DNA of 61,862 bases from an uncultured Bacteroidales bacterium. Lineage in GTDB: Bacteria; Bacteroidota; Bacteroidia; Bacteroidales; WCHB1-69. Below the pieces are notes generated by a model. It worked only from the letters and a program-made list of their open reading frames with translations, was not told the origin of the DNA and did no database searches. The stretch spans positions 1 through 61,862 of the forward strand of contig CAMKLG010000012.1 of assembly GCA_946413585.1 (NCBI GenBank). The letters are read 5' to 3'. The position numbers and the translations under genes are program-made. Below are positions 34,795 to 45,800 of the stretch, piece by piece (the stretch's first letter is position 1; every line of letters begins with the position of its first letter).

Positions 34795-35223
34795 CTACTG
34801 AACTTTCTTTCGGATTCCGAAGGTGATGCCTTGCTCCACCTTTTTGCCGGCAGATTTGAGGACAAGATAGTAGAGGACGACCCCGAGGACGCTGACCCCC
34901 ACGCTCAGCAATTCTTTGTGGGTGAGAGCGTAACATCCAAAAAGCAGGACCATCAGCACAAGGAGCGGCACCACATAGGCGAGCACCACTGCTTTGTTAC
35001 CGGCGGAGGTCTCCAACAACAGTTCAACAGTCTCGCCGACCTTATATTGCTCATTTCGAGTGTTTTGAACGACTATGCGTTCCTGCCGACGATCGGAGGG
35101 AATGCAAATACTTTTGGCGTGACACCCACTGCATGCGGAACTCACGATTACCTCAACGGTGATTTCGTCGCCATTAACGGCGCGAACGATGCCTTCGCGG
35201 CAAATGTTGCTCTCTTCTTTCAT
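34795..35223 (-). CDS. RseC/MucC-family membrane protein
   Basis: This 142-residue protein resembles RseC/MucC (SoxR-reducing system family). An N-terminal domain starts with EGIVRAVNGDEITVEVIVSS and carries four cysteines in ACSGCHAKSIC, a likely metal or redox site. Two membrane helices follow (VVLAYVVPLLVLMVLLFGCY and SVGVSVLGVVLYYLVL). In Bacteroidota this gene usually precedes the rnf electron-transport operon; here no rnf gene is in view. I chose the ATG at 35223; the longer frame to 35259 begins within a dispersed repeat. Confidence 0.88.
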   Translation of the reverse strand: MKEESNICREGIVRAVNGDEITVEVIVSSACSGCHAKSICIPSDRRQERIVVQNTRNEQYKVGETVELLLETSAGNKAVVLAYVVPLLVLMVLLFGCYALTHKELLSVGVSVLGVVLYYLVLKSAGKKVEQGITFGIRKKVQ

Positions 35224-35240
35224 ATTTGTTCGTTTTGTTT

Positions 35241-35300
35241 TAGGGCTCGCTGCGCTCACCCTAGGCTGACATGTGTCGGGCTTACAGCCCTTTTTGAGTT
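35241..35300. repeat. Dispersed double-hairpin element, copy C
   Basis: TAGGGCTCGCTGCGCTCACC then CTA forms the first stem (35241-35263, with compensating change of the outer pairs); GGGCTTACAGCCC (35278-35290) forms the second, then TTTTT. It lies between radA (upstream, same strand) and the RseC-like gene. Confidence 0.85.
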
Positions 35301-35320
35301 ACTCTTCTCATCTCTCAATC

Positions 35321-36694
35321 TCACTGAAACAACAACCGTGCCATTTCTTCCACTTTTGTGATTGGGACAATCTGGAGATTATAGTCGGAGGGGCGGATGC
35401 CTTTGAGGTTGTACTTGGAGACGAACATTCGTCTGAAACCCAGTTTGTCGGCTTCAGCGATACGCTGGGCAATGCGGGTCACGGGACGGACCTCGCCGCT
35501 CAGTCCCATCTCGCCCGCAAAGCAGGTCTTGTTGTCCAAGGCAATATCGGTAGCCGATGAGAGTATGGCTGCCACAATAGCGACGTTGATGGCGGGATCC
35601 TCCACGCGCAAACCACCCGCAATGTTCAAAAAGACATCCTTGGCACCCAGTTTGAAGCGGCACCGCTTCTCCAACACCGCCAACAGCATATTCATTCGGC
35701 GGATGTCATAGCCCGTGGCGGAACGTTGCGGCGTGCCATACACCGCACTGCTCACCAACGCCTGAGTCTCTATCATCATCGGACGATTGCCTTCCAAAAT
35801 GCAGGCAATAGCGTTACCACTATAGTCTTCATCGTACTGAGAGACAAGTATTTCCGATGGATTGGTCACCTCGCGCAAACCATCTTGCAACATCTCAAAA
35901 ATACCCAGCTCCGCAGTGGAGCCAAAACGGTTCTTGATACAGCGCACCATACGGTAACCGTAGTGCTGGTCCCCTTCGAATTGCAACACCGTATCTACAA
36001 TATGTTCCAACAGTTTCGGACCGGCCAACGAGCCATCTTTGGTGATGTGACCAATGAGGAATACGGGACAGGACGTACGTTTGGCAAAGTGCTGGAACTC
36101 CGCTGCACATTCCTTCAGTTGCGAAATCGAACCAGAAGCGGACTCAAGCAGATCGCTTTGCATCGTCTGTATAGAATCCACAATGAGGATGTCAGGATTG
36201 AGAGCCTCCACGTGCTTGAAAATCTGCTGGGTACTGGTTTCGGTGAGCACGTAGCAGGTAGGTGCAGGTTGGCTGGAGAGCCGGGCGGCACGCATCTTAA
36301 GCTGTGCCTCGCTCTCCTCGCCGGAAACGTAGAGCACTTTCTGTTTCCGGAGATGCAATGCCATTTGCAGCAACAGGGTCGATTTACCGATTCCTGGCTC
36401 GCCTCCCAACAGCACGATGGAGCCTCTCACGATGCCACCGCCCAACACACGGTCAAATTCGGCGAATCCGGTCTCTGTGCGCGGGAACTGAGTCAACTCG
36501 ATATCATCTATCACCTTGGGAGCACTTTGCGTGATTACAGGCGAATAATGGCCTTTCGCGGCGGTCGCGGACTCCTGCACGATTACCTCCTCCTCGAAAG
36601 TATTCCATTCGTTGCATTCCGGACACCGCCCCAGCCATTTCGCCGACTGCGCCCCGCAGTTTTTACAATAGTACATGGTTTTACTCTTCGCCAT
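35321..36694 (-). CDS. radA: DNA repair protein RadA
   Basis: RadA (Sms) is a RecA-like helicase that helps branch migration during recombination. It starts with a four-cysteine zinc finger (YYCKNCGAQSAKWLGRCPEC), followed by Walker A GGEPGIGKSTLL, the RadA-specific KNRFGS, and a C-terminal Lon-like domain (GGLRVEDPAINVAIVAAI, then GEMGLSGEVRPV). I chose the ATG at 36694 (MAKSKTMYYC). Length 457 is normal. It has its own promoter and ends before dispersed repeat copy C. Confidence 0.97.
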   Translation of the reverse strand: MAKSKTMYYCKNCGAQSAKWLGRCPECNEWNTFEEEVIVQESATAAKGHYSPVITQSAPKVIDDIELTQFPRTETGFAEFDRVLGGGIVRGSIVLLGGEPGIGKSTLLLQMALHLRKQKVLYVSGEESEAQLKMRAARLSSQPAPTCYVLTETSTQQIFKHVEALNPDILIVDSIQTMQSDLLESASGSISQLKECAAEFQHFAKRTSCPVFLIGHITKDGSLAGPKLLEHIVDTVLQFEGDQHYGYRMVRCIKNRFGSTAELGIFEMLQDGLREVTNPSEILVSQYDEDYSGNAIACILEGNRPMMIETQALVSSAVYGTPQRSATGYDIRRMNMLLAVLEKRCRFKLGAKDVFLNIAGGLRVEDPAINVAIVAAILSSATDIALDNKTCFAGEMGLSGEVRPVTRIAQRIAEADKLGFRRMFVSKYNLKGIRPSDYNLQIVPITKVEEMARLLFQ

Positions 36695-36712
36695 AGGTCT
36701 CGTTTTAAACGG

Positions 36713-36720
36713 CAAATGTA
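36713..36720 (-). promoter_or_regulatory. radA: -7 box, radA
   Basis: The minus strand reads TACATTTG followed by CCGTT, 19 bases before the radA ATG. Confidence 0.6.
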
Positions 36721-36766
36721 CATAAAATATAAATATACACAGACAAATGAAATTACCGCTGCACTT

Positions 36767-36840
36767 TGGCCATTAGCAATTGGCTTTAACCTCCTAACCC
36801 TATTACCTATTCCCTCGACCCTATTCCCCCGACCCCTAAA
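36767..36840. repeat. Composite heptamer array
   Basis: TTGGCCATTAGCAATTGGCT (GGCTATT class) passes into CCTAACCCTATTACCTATTC and CCTCGACCCTATTCCCCCGA (CCCTATT class). Two repeat classes are joined head to tail upstream of radA and downstream of the giant surface-protein gene. Confidence 0.8.
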
Positions 36841-36843
36841 CAA

Positions 36844-36873
36844 AAAAGGGAACCCCTTTCGAGATTCCCTTTT
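36844..36873 (-). terminator. Intrinsic terminator of the giant surface-protein gene
   Basis: On the minus strand AAAAGGGAA and TTCCCTTTT pair over nine bases and TT follows. It lies 20 bases after the stop at 36894. Confidence 0.8.
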
Positions 36874-36893
36874 GCTTTCGTATGAGAAGTACC

Positions 36894-39800
36894 TTACTTC
36901 ATCAACGTCACCTTATAGTTGGCAACGCCGTTGTCGGTAGCCACATTCACGATGTAGGTACCAGTAGCCACGTTGAGGCCGATAACCTCATGGTTGCTGG
37001 TCACGTTGCCCGTGTAGATCAACTTACCGTAAACGTCGAAGATACGTACTTGTTCGATGTTCAAACCTTCCTCATTGAGGATGTGGACATTCTGATGTTC
37101 ACCATACACCTTGATATTGTTCTTCACAAGATCATCAATACCCACATTGTTGATGGTAGTATTTTCGGTCTTGAAGGAGATCATACCAGACCAGTCGCTT
37201 AAGTTGTTGCTGGTGCAGTGTGCACGAACTTGCCACATATAGGTGGTGTTCGGGTTGAGGTCGGTCAACTGATAGCTGTTGCCAGAGACATTGCCAATAG
37301 AAGTGAAGTTGCTAGTAGGAGTCTTGTATTGCAGATCGAAGGTTGTTGCGGTCGGGTGTGACCAGTGCAACATAGCAGAAGTGCTATCAATATGCGTGGT
37401 GTACAAGAAGCTCGGGGTTTCGCATTCAGCCAACTTGAAGGTGGCATTAATGGTGTGGTTAGCCATCACATTTGAGAAGACATAGCTGTAAACAGCACCC
37501 ATTGTCATACCATCAACCGTCACCTCGTCAACGACATAACCGTTAGCAGGAACGATGGTGTACGTTTGGGAAGCGCCATGGTTAACCGTGGTATTACCGT
37601 TAGGCGTAATCGTACCGTTAGTACCTGCAGTAGCATTGATCGTATAGGTCTGAGCGGTCATCGTAGCCGTAATGGTTTGGTTTGCAGCGATAGCCGGGAA
37701 GGTATAGGTGTAAACACCGTTCACATTCGTAGCGTTATTGATCACGTTTGTGCCGTTCACTGTGATAGCCGTCACGTTGTAACCGAAATCAGGAGTGATG
37801 ACGAATGAAGGAGTTGCACCGTATTGTACTGTCATAGAACCAGGAGTGATGGTACCATGTGTCGGAGCGTTTACTGTCACAGTGTATTCGTTCAAGTCGA
37901 ATGCAGCATAGATAGCGTGGTCAGCTGTTACATTCGTGAAGCTGTAAGAGTTCACTGCGCCCACAGAGACACCGTCAACGAAGACATCGCTCACATGATG
38001 GCCTGCATTAGCAGTGATCGTGTAGTTCTGCGTTCCATTGAATGCCACAGAGGTGTTACCAGCAGGAGAGATGGTACCGCCATTGCCAGCCGTAGCAGCG
38101 ATGGTGAATTGGTAAGCAGCAAAGGTAGCAGCGATGGTGTGGTCAGCAGACAATGCCGTGAAGGTGTAAGAAGTAACTGCACCCACAGACTGACCGTCAA
38201 CAGTCACATCAACGATGCCGTAACCGGCGTCAGGAGTAATGGTGAAGGTCGGAGTAGCACCCCATGCAAAGTTGCTCATGCCAGGAGTGATATTGCCGTG
38301 TGCACCAGCGTTCACCGTCACAGTGTAGGTAAGCGGAGCAAACGTTGCGCTAATGACATGATCTGCTTCTATATTCAAGAGCGGGATAGTGAAAGTGGTC
38401 AACATAGCCGACTGTTCATAATCGATGGTTGTACCATTGTAAGTAATGGATGAAATGTAATATCCAAGATCAGCGGTAATGACAATATGCGCATCCTGAT
38501 GATAGAAGTAGTTAGAAACACCTGCAGGAGAAATCGTACCATTAGCACCAGCGGTTGCAGTCACAGAGAAGGTCTGTGGTGCGAAAACAACTTCATAATG
38601 GTAATTGTCAACAATGTTGGTGAGCATGTCGGTGAAAGGAACCGTAGGATCAGCAATATTCACAGGAATATTGTTGCGTGTGAGGCTAGCGATAACATGA
38701 CCTTCTTCAGGAGTTGCCGTGAAGGTGTAGGTGTAATCCGGATCATAGTCGAACTCAACACCATCAGAAACTGTACCGTTACCAACGCCATTCGTGGTGA
38801 TCACATAGTGGTTGGGAGCGAAGGTCACTTCAACCGTATGATCGCCAAGCAGATGCTCGAAGGAGTAAACTTCGATGCTACCATGATCAACACCATCAAT
38901 AAGAATGCTATCCACATGGTAGCCCGGAGCCGGCGTAATCGTGCTTAACAGATTGGTGTAACCAGGAATGGTAACCGTGTAAACTGCAGGATAGGTAGCG
39001 TCAGCATCCACCACGAAAGTGTTGTTGATGGTACCTTGACCAGCGTTAACCGTGTAGGTGACGTGTGCACTGTCAAGATGCGTAACAACCCAGATGTCCT
39101 TATTTTCCATCACAGGATCGATAGTAAAGCTAAATTGACCATCACCAAGAGAAACCAATTCAGAGGTAAGATCAGCACCATTCACAAACACATTTTCAAT
39201 GTGGTAGTAAGGTTGCAACGTAAGAACACCGGTGTGAGCATCGCCATGTGCCACATTCTCGTGTGCAGGAGTGTAAATAGCACCCGGAGCGTTGTTGTTG
39301 TAATCGGTGTAATACAAATTGTTCACCGTAGCATTGACAGTGTAGTTGTTCGGAGCGAAAACAACGCGATATGCAGCAGCTGTACGATCAGTAACAAAGG
39401 TGTAGAAATCGAGAGCGGCATTATTGGGATTTTCACCTCTCACAAGTTCATACTCACCATTGCCATTACTACGATAGATAGCAGCCACGTGATAACCTTC
39501 TTCAGCCGTCATCACTATGGTAGCCTCTTCACCCTTAGGCAAAAGGTAAGAAACCATGTTGTCATAAATCAACATACTCACTTTATCGTTAGAATTCACA
39601 TCAACAGTACCATTTCCTTGAGTGAAAACTACGATAGTGCTAGCTTCTTTCAGAGCAACATTGTCGATGCTGAAACCACTCGTACCGACACCACTTTCTG
39701 CTTTGAAATACAGGTGTTGTTTCGTAAGAATCGTTTCTTCATCAACATGCAAGTAGTTCACTCTCTTTGCTGCATGGACATATTCCGTATTGTTGAACGT

Positions 39801-42800
39801 CTGATCAACGATATGGATTTCATCTCCCTCAAAAATTTCGCTGTCATTCAAATACACAGAGAATTTTTCATCATAGTAGTTGCTTACAGCCTTGTAATCG
39901 TAACTGAGAATATACATTTTAGAACTGAAGTTCAGCTCATCAAGACACGGAGAAATCATAAAGTCGTTGGCAGCACTTTCGTCGCTTCCTCCGTAGGTAA
40001 TAGCACCATTTACAATAGCCATGTTGACACCGTCGCTGTTAGCATCGAAAGCGACCCATTCTTGCTCAGCAGACGGAGAAGAGAAGGTCTCCACGTAAGG
40101 AATATCCTTCACTACAGTAAGATAAGTAATGTCAGAGCTCATGGTATTGTCGCTGAGGTTAGATTCGCCCTCAACCAACACCGTAGCGGTGATTACGTTA
40201 GCATTTTCGGTAAACACAGGATTCGTGACGAATTTATAAACGTAGGTTTCGTTATAAGCCAACGGAACAGGCAAGGTCACAATTTCTGTAACATCATCAC
40301 CGCCGTTCACGCTGTAAGAAGCGGTAAATGCGCTAATAGTAGAACCTTCGCGTACGTTCTTCACCGTGATTTGTGCGATAACGTTAGAAAGGTCGCAGTT
40401 ACTCGGGTTGGTATAGACATTCGTCAAAGCGAGGTCAACCAAAGCAGGCATGCTAACGGTGATAGTAGCAGGAGCGCTAACTTCACCATCGCCACAGTTA
40501 GCAACCACAGAAACTTCGTAAGAGTCACCAGGGTTGAAACCTTCGAGAGTGTAAGTAGGAGTTGTCAAATCCACGCTGGTCGGAGCTTCGCCTTCCATTG
40601 CGTAAGTAAGAATCCAAGCCGTCTCTTCGCCGCCGGCTGTCCAAGTGATCGTGGAAGCGCCGTCTGCGTTAACAGCAGTAGCAGCCAACTCTGTAGGAGT
40701 GAAACATGTAGAAAGATTAGCATCATACACAGTCACAGCATCCAAACCAACACCATAACCATAACCAAGATTTGCCAAGAAAGCAATTTGAAGAGTACTG
40801 TTATTTGTCAAAGGAAGAGCAATGGAGTCAACCTGCCAGTTGTAAATCTCGTCAGAATAGGTGATAAGATTATGCCAACTATCGCTCGAAGATGTTCTGT
40901 AAAGAACTTGCATTTCGTCTTGGTCACCACTCCAATTTCTCTGAATGTGAGCGAATTTCACATAAGGTTCATTAAGACTGCTCAAATCGAAAACAGGAGT
41001 AATTAAATAATACGATCCGCTTGAGGATGTACCTGCATCTGCAACTTTGCTACCTTCATAAGGCGCATTACTACTTGTATAATAGTATCCCAATTGACGC
41101 CAATTCGGAGAACTTGTAGTCCAACCACTCCAACAAGGATCCATAGCTGAACCTTCAAATCCATACTCATATGGGAAGTCAACTATGCTACCACAAGGAG
41201 TAGTGAAAGAAGTTGTTTCATAGATAGATTCATCACCGCTACAAATGGTTTTCACACGCACGTCGTATGTGGTGTTAGCTGCCAAACCCGTCAACGTATA
41301 GGTATTTTCGGTCACATCCACAGAATTCCATTCCGTAGCACCAGAAACTCTGTAACCCACACGCCATGCGGTAGCATTTCCGGCATTCCAAGTGATGGTA
41401 GCACTTTCAGCTGTTACATTGTTTACTGCCACATTTTCAGGTACGGCACAGTGTTCATCGCCACAAACAAATCCGGAGATATTAATCTTAATATTAGGCA
41501 AGTAAGAACTTCTTGTACCAGAAGCACTGCCAGGATGCTGAGCACAGCCAGCATCTGAATCAGAACGTCTGTACATGATTGCATTGGTGACGGAAGTGTA
41601 TCTGTAATTAACACTCTTATAATTGTCAGCGGCACGAGACATGACAACAACCAGATTGTCAACACCATTATAATGATAAGGGGTAGAAAGATTATAAGTT
41701 TCCCAACCGGTTTGTGTACCAATAGAACCATTTTCAGATTCATACACCAATGTCAGTTCATCCATAGAGAGCCAATCATAATTATCAGCATGAGTAGTTG
41801 AAGACTTCGTACCGAGGTATATCTTCAATGAAGAATAATTATGAGCATTCACCGCATTAACATACCAAGACAAAGAGTTGATATCTCCTTCTGAAGAGAA
41901 AGCAGAAGCAGGATAAATCATCTGAGTCCAAGAGTTCTTATAATTTGCGTTTGCAGGAGCGGTATTGCCAGCAGACGTACCTTCACCGATAACCACATCC
42001 ATAACACCAGGAATCGGGTTAGCACACTGGGTAGTAAACTGACCGTTGAGCCAAGGCATATTCTCATCAGCACAAGTAGGTCTTACGCGCACCAAGTAGT
42101 CGGTACTAGGAGCGAGGTTGTTGAGCGTCACAGTGCTGGAAGCAGGATTGATAGTCTGCCAATCGTCAGAGCTGGTAGCCATGTATTGGAAGGTCCAAGT
42201 ATTTTCCAAACCGCCAGGAGTCCAGCTAACATTAGCTGAAGTAGTGGTCACATTGGAAACCGTCATATTGGAAGATTCACGGCAGGTAGGAGCCAATGAC
42301 ACGGTGAAGTCATCCAAGTTCCAAGAATAATAAGTAGAAGTAGAGGTGTAACGCAAAGCGATACGAGCATTAGCGGGAGCACTGTAAGGCATGATGTAGG
42401 TTCCCATAAAAGTGCCACCAGAGGTACGAGTACCAGGACCAGGCGTTGTGCCCACAGCCACGAAAGTAGCCATATCCTCAAGATCAGTGAGATAACCCAC
42501 TTCCAAGGTACCGTAAGAGGTGCTGGTGCGGCTAGCCCAGAAAGAGACTTGCAATTCATAGATGTTGTTGGTAAATTCAGGCAACACTAACACGTTCGTA
42601 TTTCCCTTGAACTCGGCAGAATTGGAGCCCGTGTGAGCGGCTGGTGAATAATCGCAATAAACCGTCGGGAATGTACCATTAGAAGCAGTGTAGGTAACCG
42701 GAGTTTCCCAACAGATAAACGGTTGTGCACCACTGCCAGTGTAACTTTCGAAACCTTCGATCCAAGGATTTTCAGCGGTAACAGTGATAGGAGCACAAAG

Positions 42801-45800
42801 AGTGGTAGCGGTAGCTTTTTCACCCCAACCGCTCGTGATACCCTGACCGCAGCTTGCTTGCACATAGAAATCGTAAGCAGTAGCAGCATCGAGACCAGCC
42901 ACGGTGAACGGATTCGTGGAAGCAGCCACAAGTGTACCTTCACCCTGTTCGAAACCGGCAGGACCGTATTCAATGTTCCAAGCGGTAGCATTACCGTTCT
43001 CCGTCCAAGAAATCTTAGCGGTGGAAGGAGTCAAATCAGAAGCAGCCACATCGGAAGGAGTTTGACAGTCGGGAATCAATTCCACGGTGAAGTCATCAAA
43101 GTTCCAAGAAGGAGCTACATCCGTATTTGCATAACGGATAGCAATTCTCTGACCGGCAACAGGAGTCACATTTTCAAAAGAGTAAGGACCATATTGACGA
43201 GTGTTGTTACGACCGAAGGCGGTAAGTTCAATTTCGCTCACCATGACGAAAGAGGTCGGATCGTCCACATCATTCAACACACCCACTTCCATAGTGCCAG
43301 CGCCAGCAGCATTAGAAGCCGTGGTATTAGCCCAGAAGTTAATTTGCAGCGTGGTAATGTCATTAGAGAACTCAGGAAGCGTGAACATACCGTTGTCACC
43401 CTTGACTTCCAAAGACCAAGAACCAGAATGAGCAGCCTCAGCATAATTGTATGCAGCCGGGAATGTACCGTTGTTGGCCGTATAGGTAACTGGAGTCGTC
43501 CAGCAATCCTTCAAAGCTTGTGCACCGCTACCCGTGTATCTGGTATCAAAGTTTTCAAAGAAAGGAGTAGCAGGAGTAATCGTCAAAATACCGCAATCGG
43601 TCATGAAGGTCTTCTTAGGTGACCAAGTGCTCGTGTAACCGAGACCACAGTCTGCCTTCACATAAACATCATATTCGGTGAAAACATCCAAACCAGTGAG
43701 GATAGCAGAATTACCATCAACCATCACTTGGATACCTTCGCCCAAGTTGAAGCCTTTGTAGCCGTATTCCACAATCCAGTTGGTTTCGTTATTGCCAGTC
43801 CAAGTCACTGTAGCAGAATTCTGCTCGATGTCGGTCACCGTCACATTTCTGACAGGAGGACAAATGGTAGGCATCGTGAAAGTGATGGTGCTCCAATCGC
43901 TGAGATTTTCTTCACCACAGAGAGCTCTCACAGAAATAGCATATAATGCACCTTCCTGCAAACCGGTAATAAAGGTTTGGGAAGCATTTTCAATATTCTG
44001 GTTGAAAATAACAGTGTTATTATCGTCCATGACTTCCACCTCGTAGTTGTTGACATCAACAACAGGCGACCAGTTCACACGTACAGTGTGTGTAACAGCT
44101 TCAGCGGTCAAATTCTGAGGAACTTGGCAAGAAGCCTCGGTGGTGAAGCCCAAAGCAACTACGTCGCTCATACCTGTAGTACCGCAGTCAGCCATCACGC
44201 GAACCGTGTAGGCCGTATTTTGGTCAAGACCAGTAAGCGCATAGGTGTTGTCGGTAACATTAACCGTAGTCCACTGTACATCAGCTGCAGGCATATAGCT
44301 CACCTGCCATGAAGTAGCGTTGCCAGCCTCCCAATTGAGGACTGCACTATTGGTGGTGATATTGTTCACCGTCACATTAGCGGGAGCAGCGCAATGCTCG
44401 TCACCGCAAACATAACCCGTAAAGTCAATCTTCAAATTAGGAAGGTTACCATTACGTCCACTTGCTGCAGAAGTACCAGGATGTTGAGCATAAGAATCAT
44501 CACTGTCACTCCAACGATACATCACAGCATTGGTGTTATCAGTTGCCTTATAATACAATGATGTATAATTACTTGCAGTACGAGAGACCACGATAACCAA
44601 ATTTTCCTCAGCACTATAATAATAAGGTGTGTTGAGTGTATAAGTTTCCCAACCTGCAGTACCACCAATCGTCGTAGCACCGGATTCGTAAACCAATGTC
44701 AAATCATCCATAGAAAGCCAGTCGGTCGTGGACTCGTTATTTGCATGAGTGGTGGTACCAATGTAAATCTTCAGAGAAGAAGCGCTGTGAGCTGCAGCTG
44801 CATTCACTTCCCAAGAGAGAGAATTGATATATCCTGGTCCATTAAAATTAGATGCAGGATAAACCATTTGAGTCCATGAGTTTTTATACCAAGTTCCGAA
44901 AGGAGCATAATAAGTAGTAGCTGTGCCCGTACCAATGGTAATCTCTTCTTGAGAGGTGGTCAGATTCATGCACGGCACGGTGAAAGGAGCAATTGCCCAT
45001 GCGCTGCTGTAGTCGCCGCAGTTAGCTTTCACACGCACCACGTAGTCGGTCTCCGTAGCGAGGTTGTTCAATGTTACAGAAGCTTCAGTAGCCTCCACGG
45101 TTTGCCAAACATCCGCATTAACAGCCTTGTATTGCAATGTCCAAGCATTCTGGCCAGCAGGAGCGTTCCAAGTGATAACAGCAGTCTGATCGTTAACGGC
45201 AGCGGCGAGGTTAGTTACTTGTGTACAAGTAGCCTCCAGCGTCACGTTGTCGATAGCGGCAGGAGCTTGCACACCGCCAGCGTTGTCGTTCACCCAAGTG
45301 AAGACGAGGTACTTCACACCTGCATTGGAAGCGGGGATCAGCACAGTCTGGTTAGTGAATTCATTAACTCCGTAGGTTGTGCTCAAAGCACCTGTCGGGA
45401 TAACACCAGCTTCAGGAGCCTCGTCCATCACAGAAACCATCAAGTAATCGTTCGCATCACCCATAACTCTGTAATCGAAGGACAACAGCACGTCGCTTGC
45501 GGGCAAATTAACCATAGCGTATGCATGAGAAACGGCAGAAGTGTTCACATTATATTTATTAGTGACACCGTTTGAAGAAGAGATATATAATTTGTTATTG
45601 TCGAAACCTTGTGCTTGACCAATATACCATTTATTGGTAGAGCCATTGACCAATTGCCAAATGTCACTGCTGTTGCCTTCAAACGAGCAAGCGTAAGGCA
45701 GCATGATACATGACGGAATAATGTCATTAGCATTACGAGGCAGCAATTGATAATTATTATTGTAAACCGTGAAGAAACCGATAACAGTAGCGTTAGTACC

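Noticed and set aside
39036..41006. 656-residue open frame on the plus strand, and several others opposite the giant gene
   Set aside because: They are antisense shadows of the repeat-rich surface-protein gene: no promoter, no start signal and translated products rich in His, Ser and Arg without domains.
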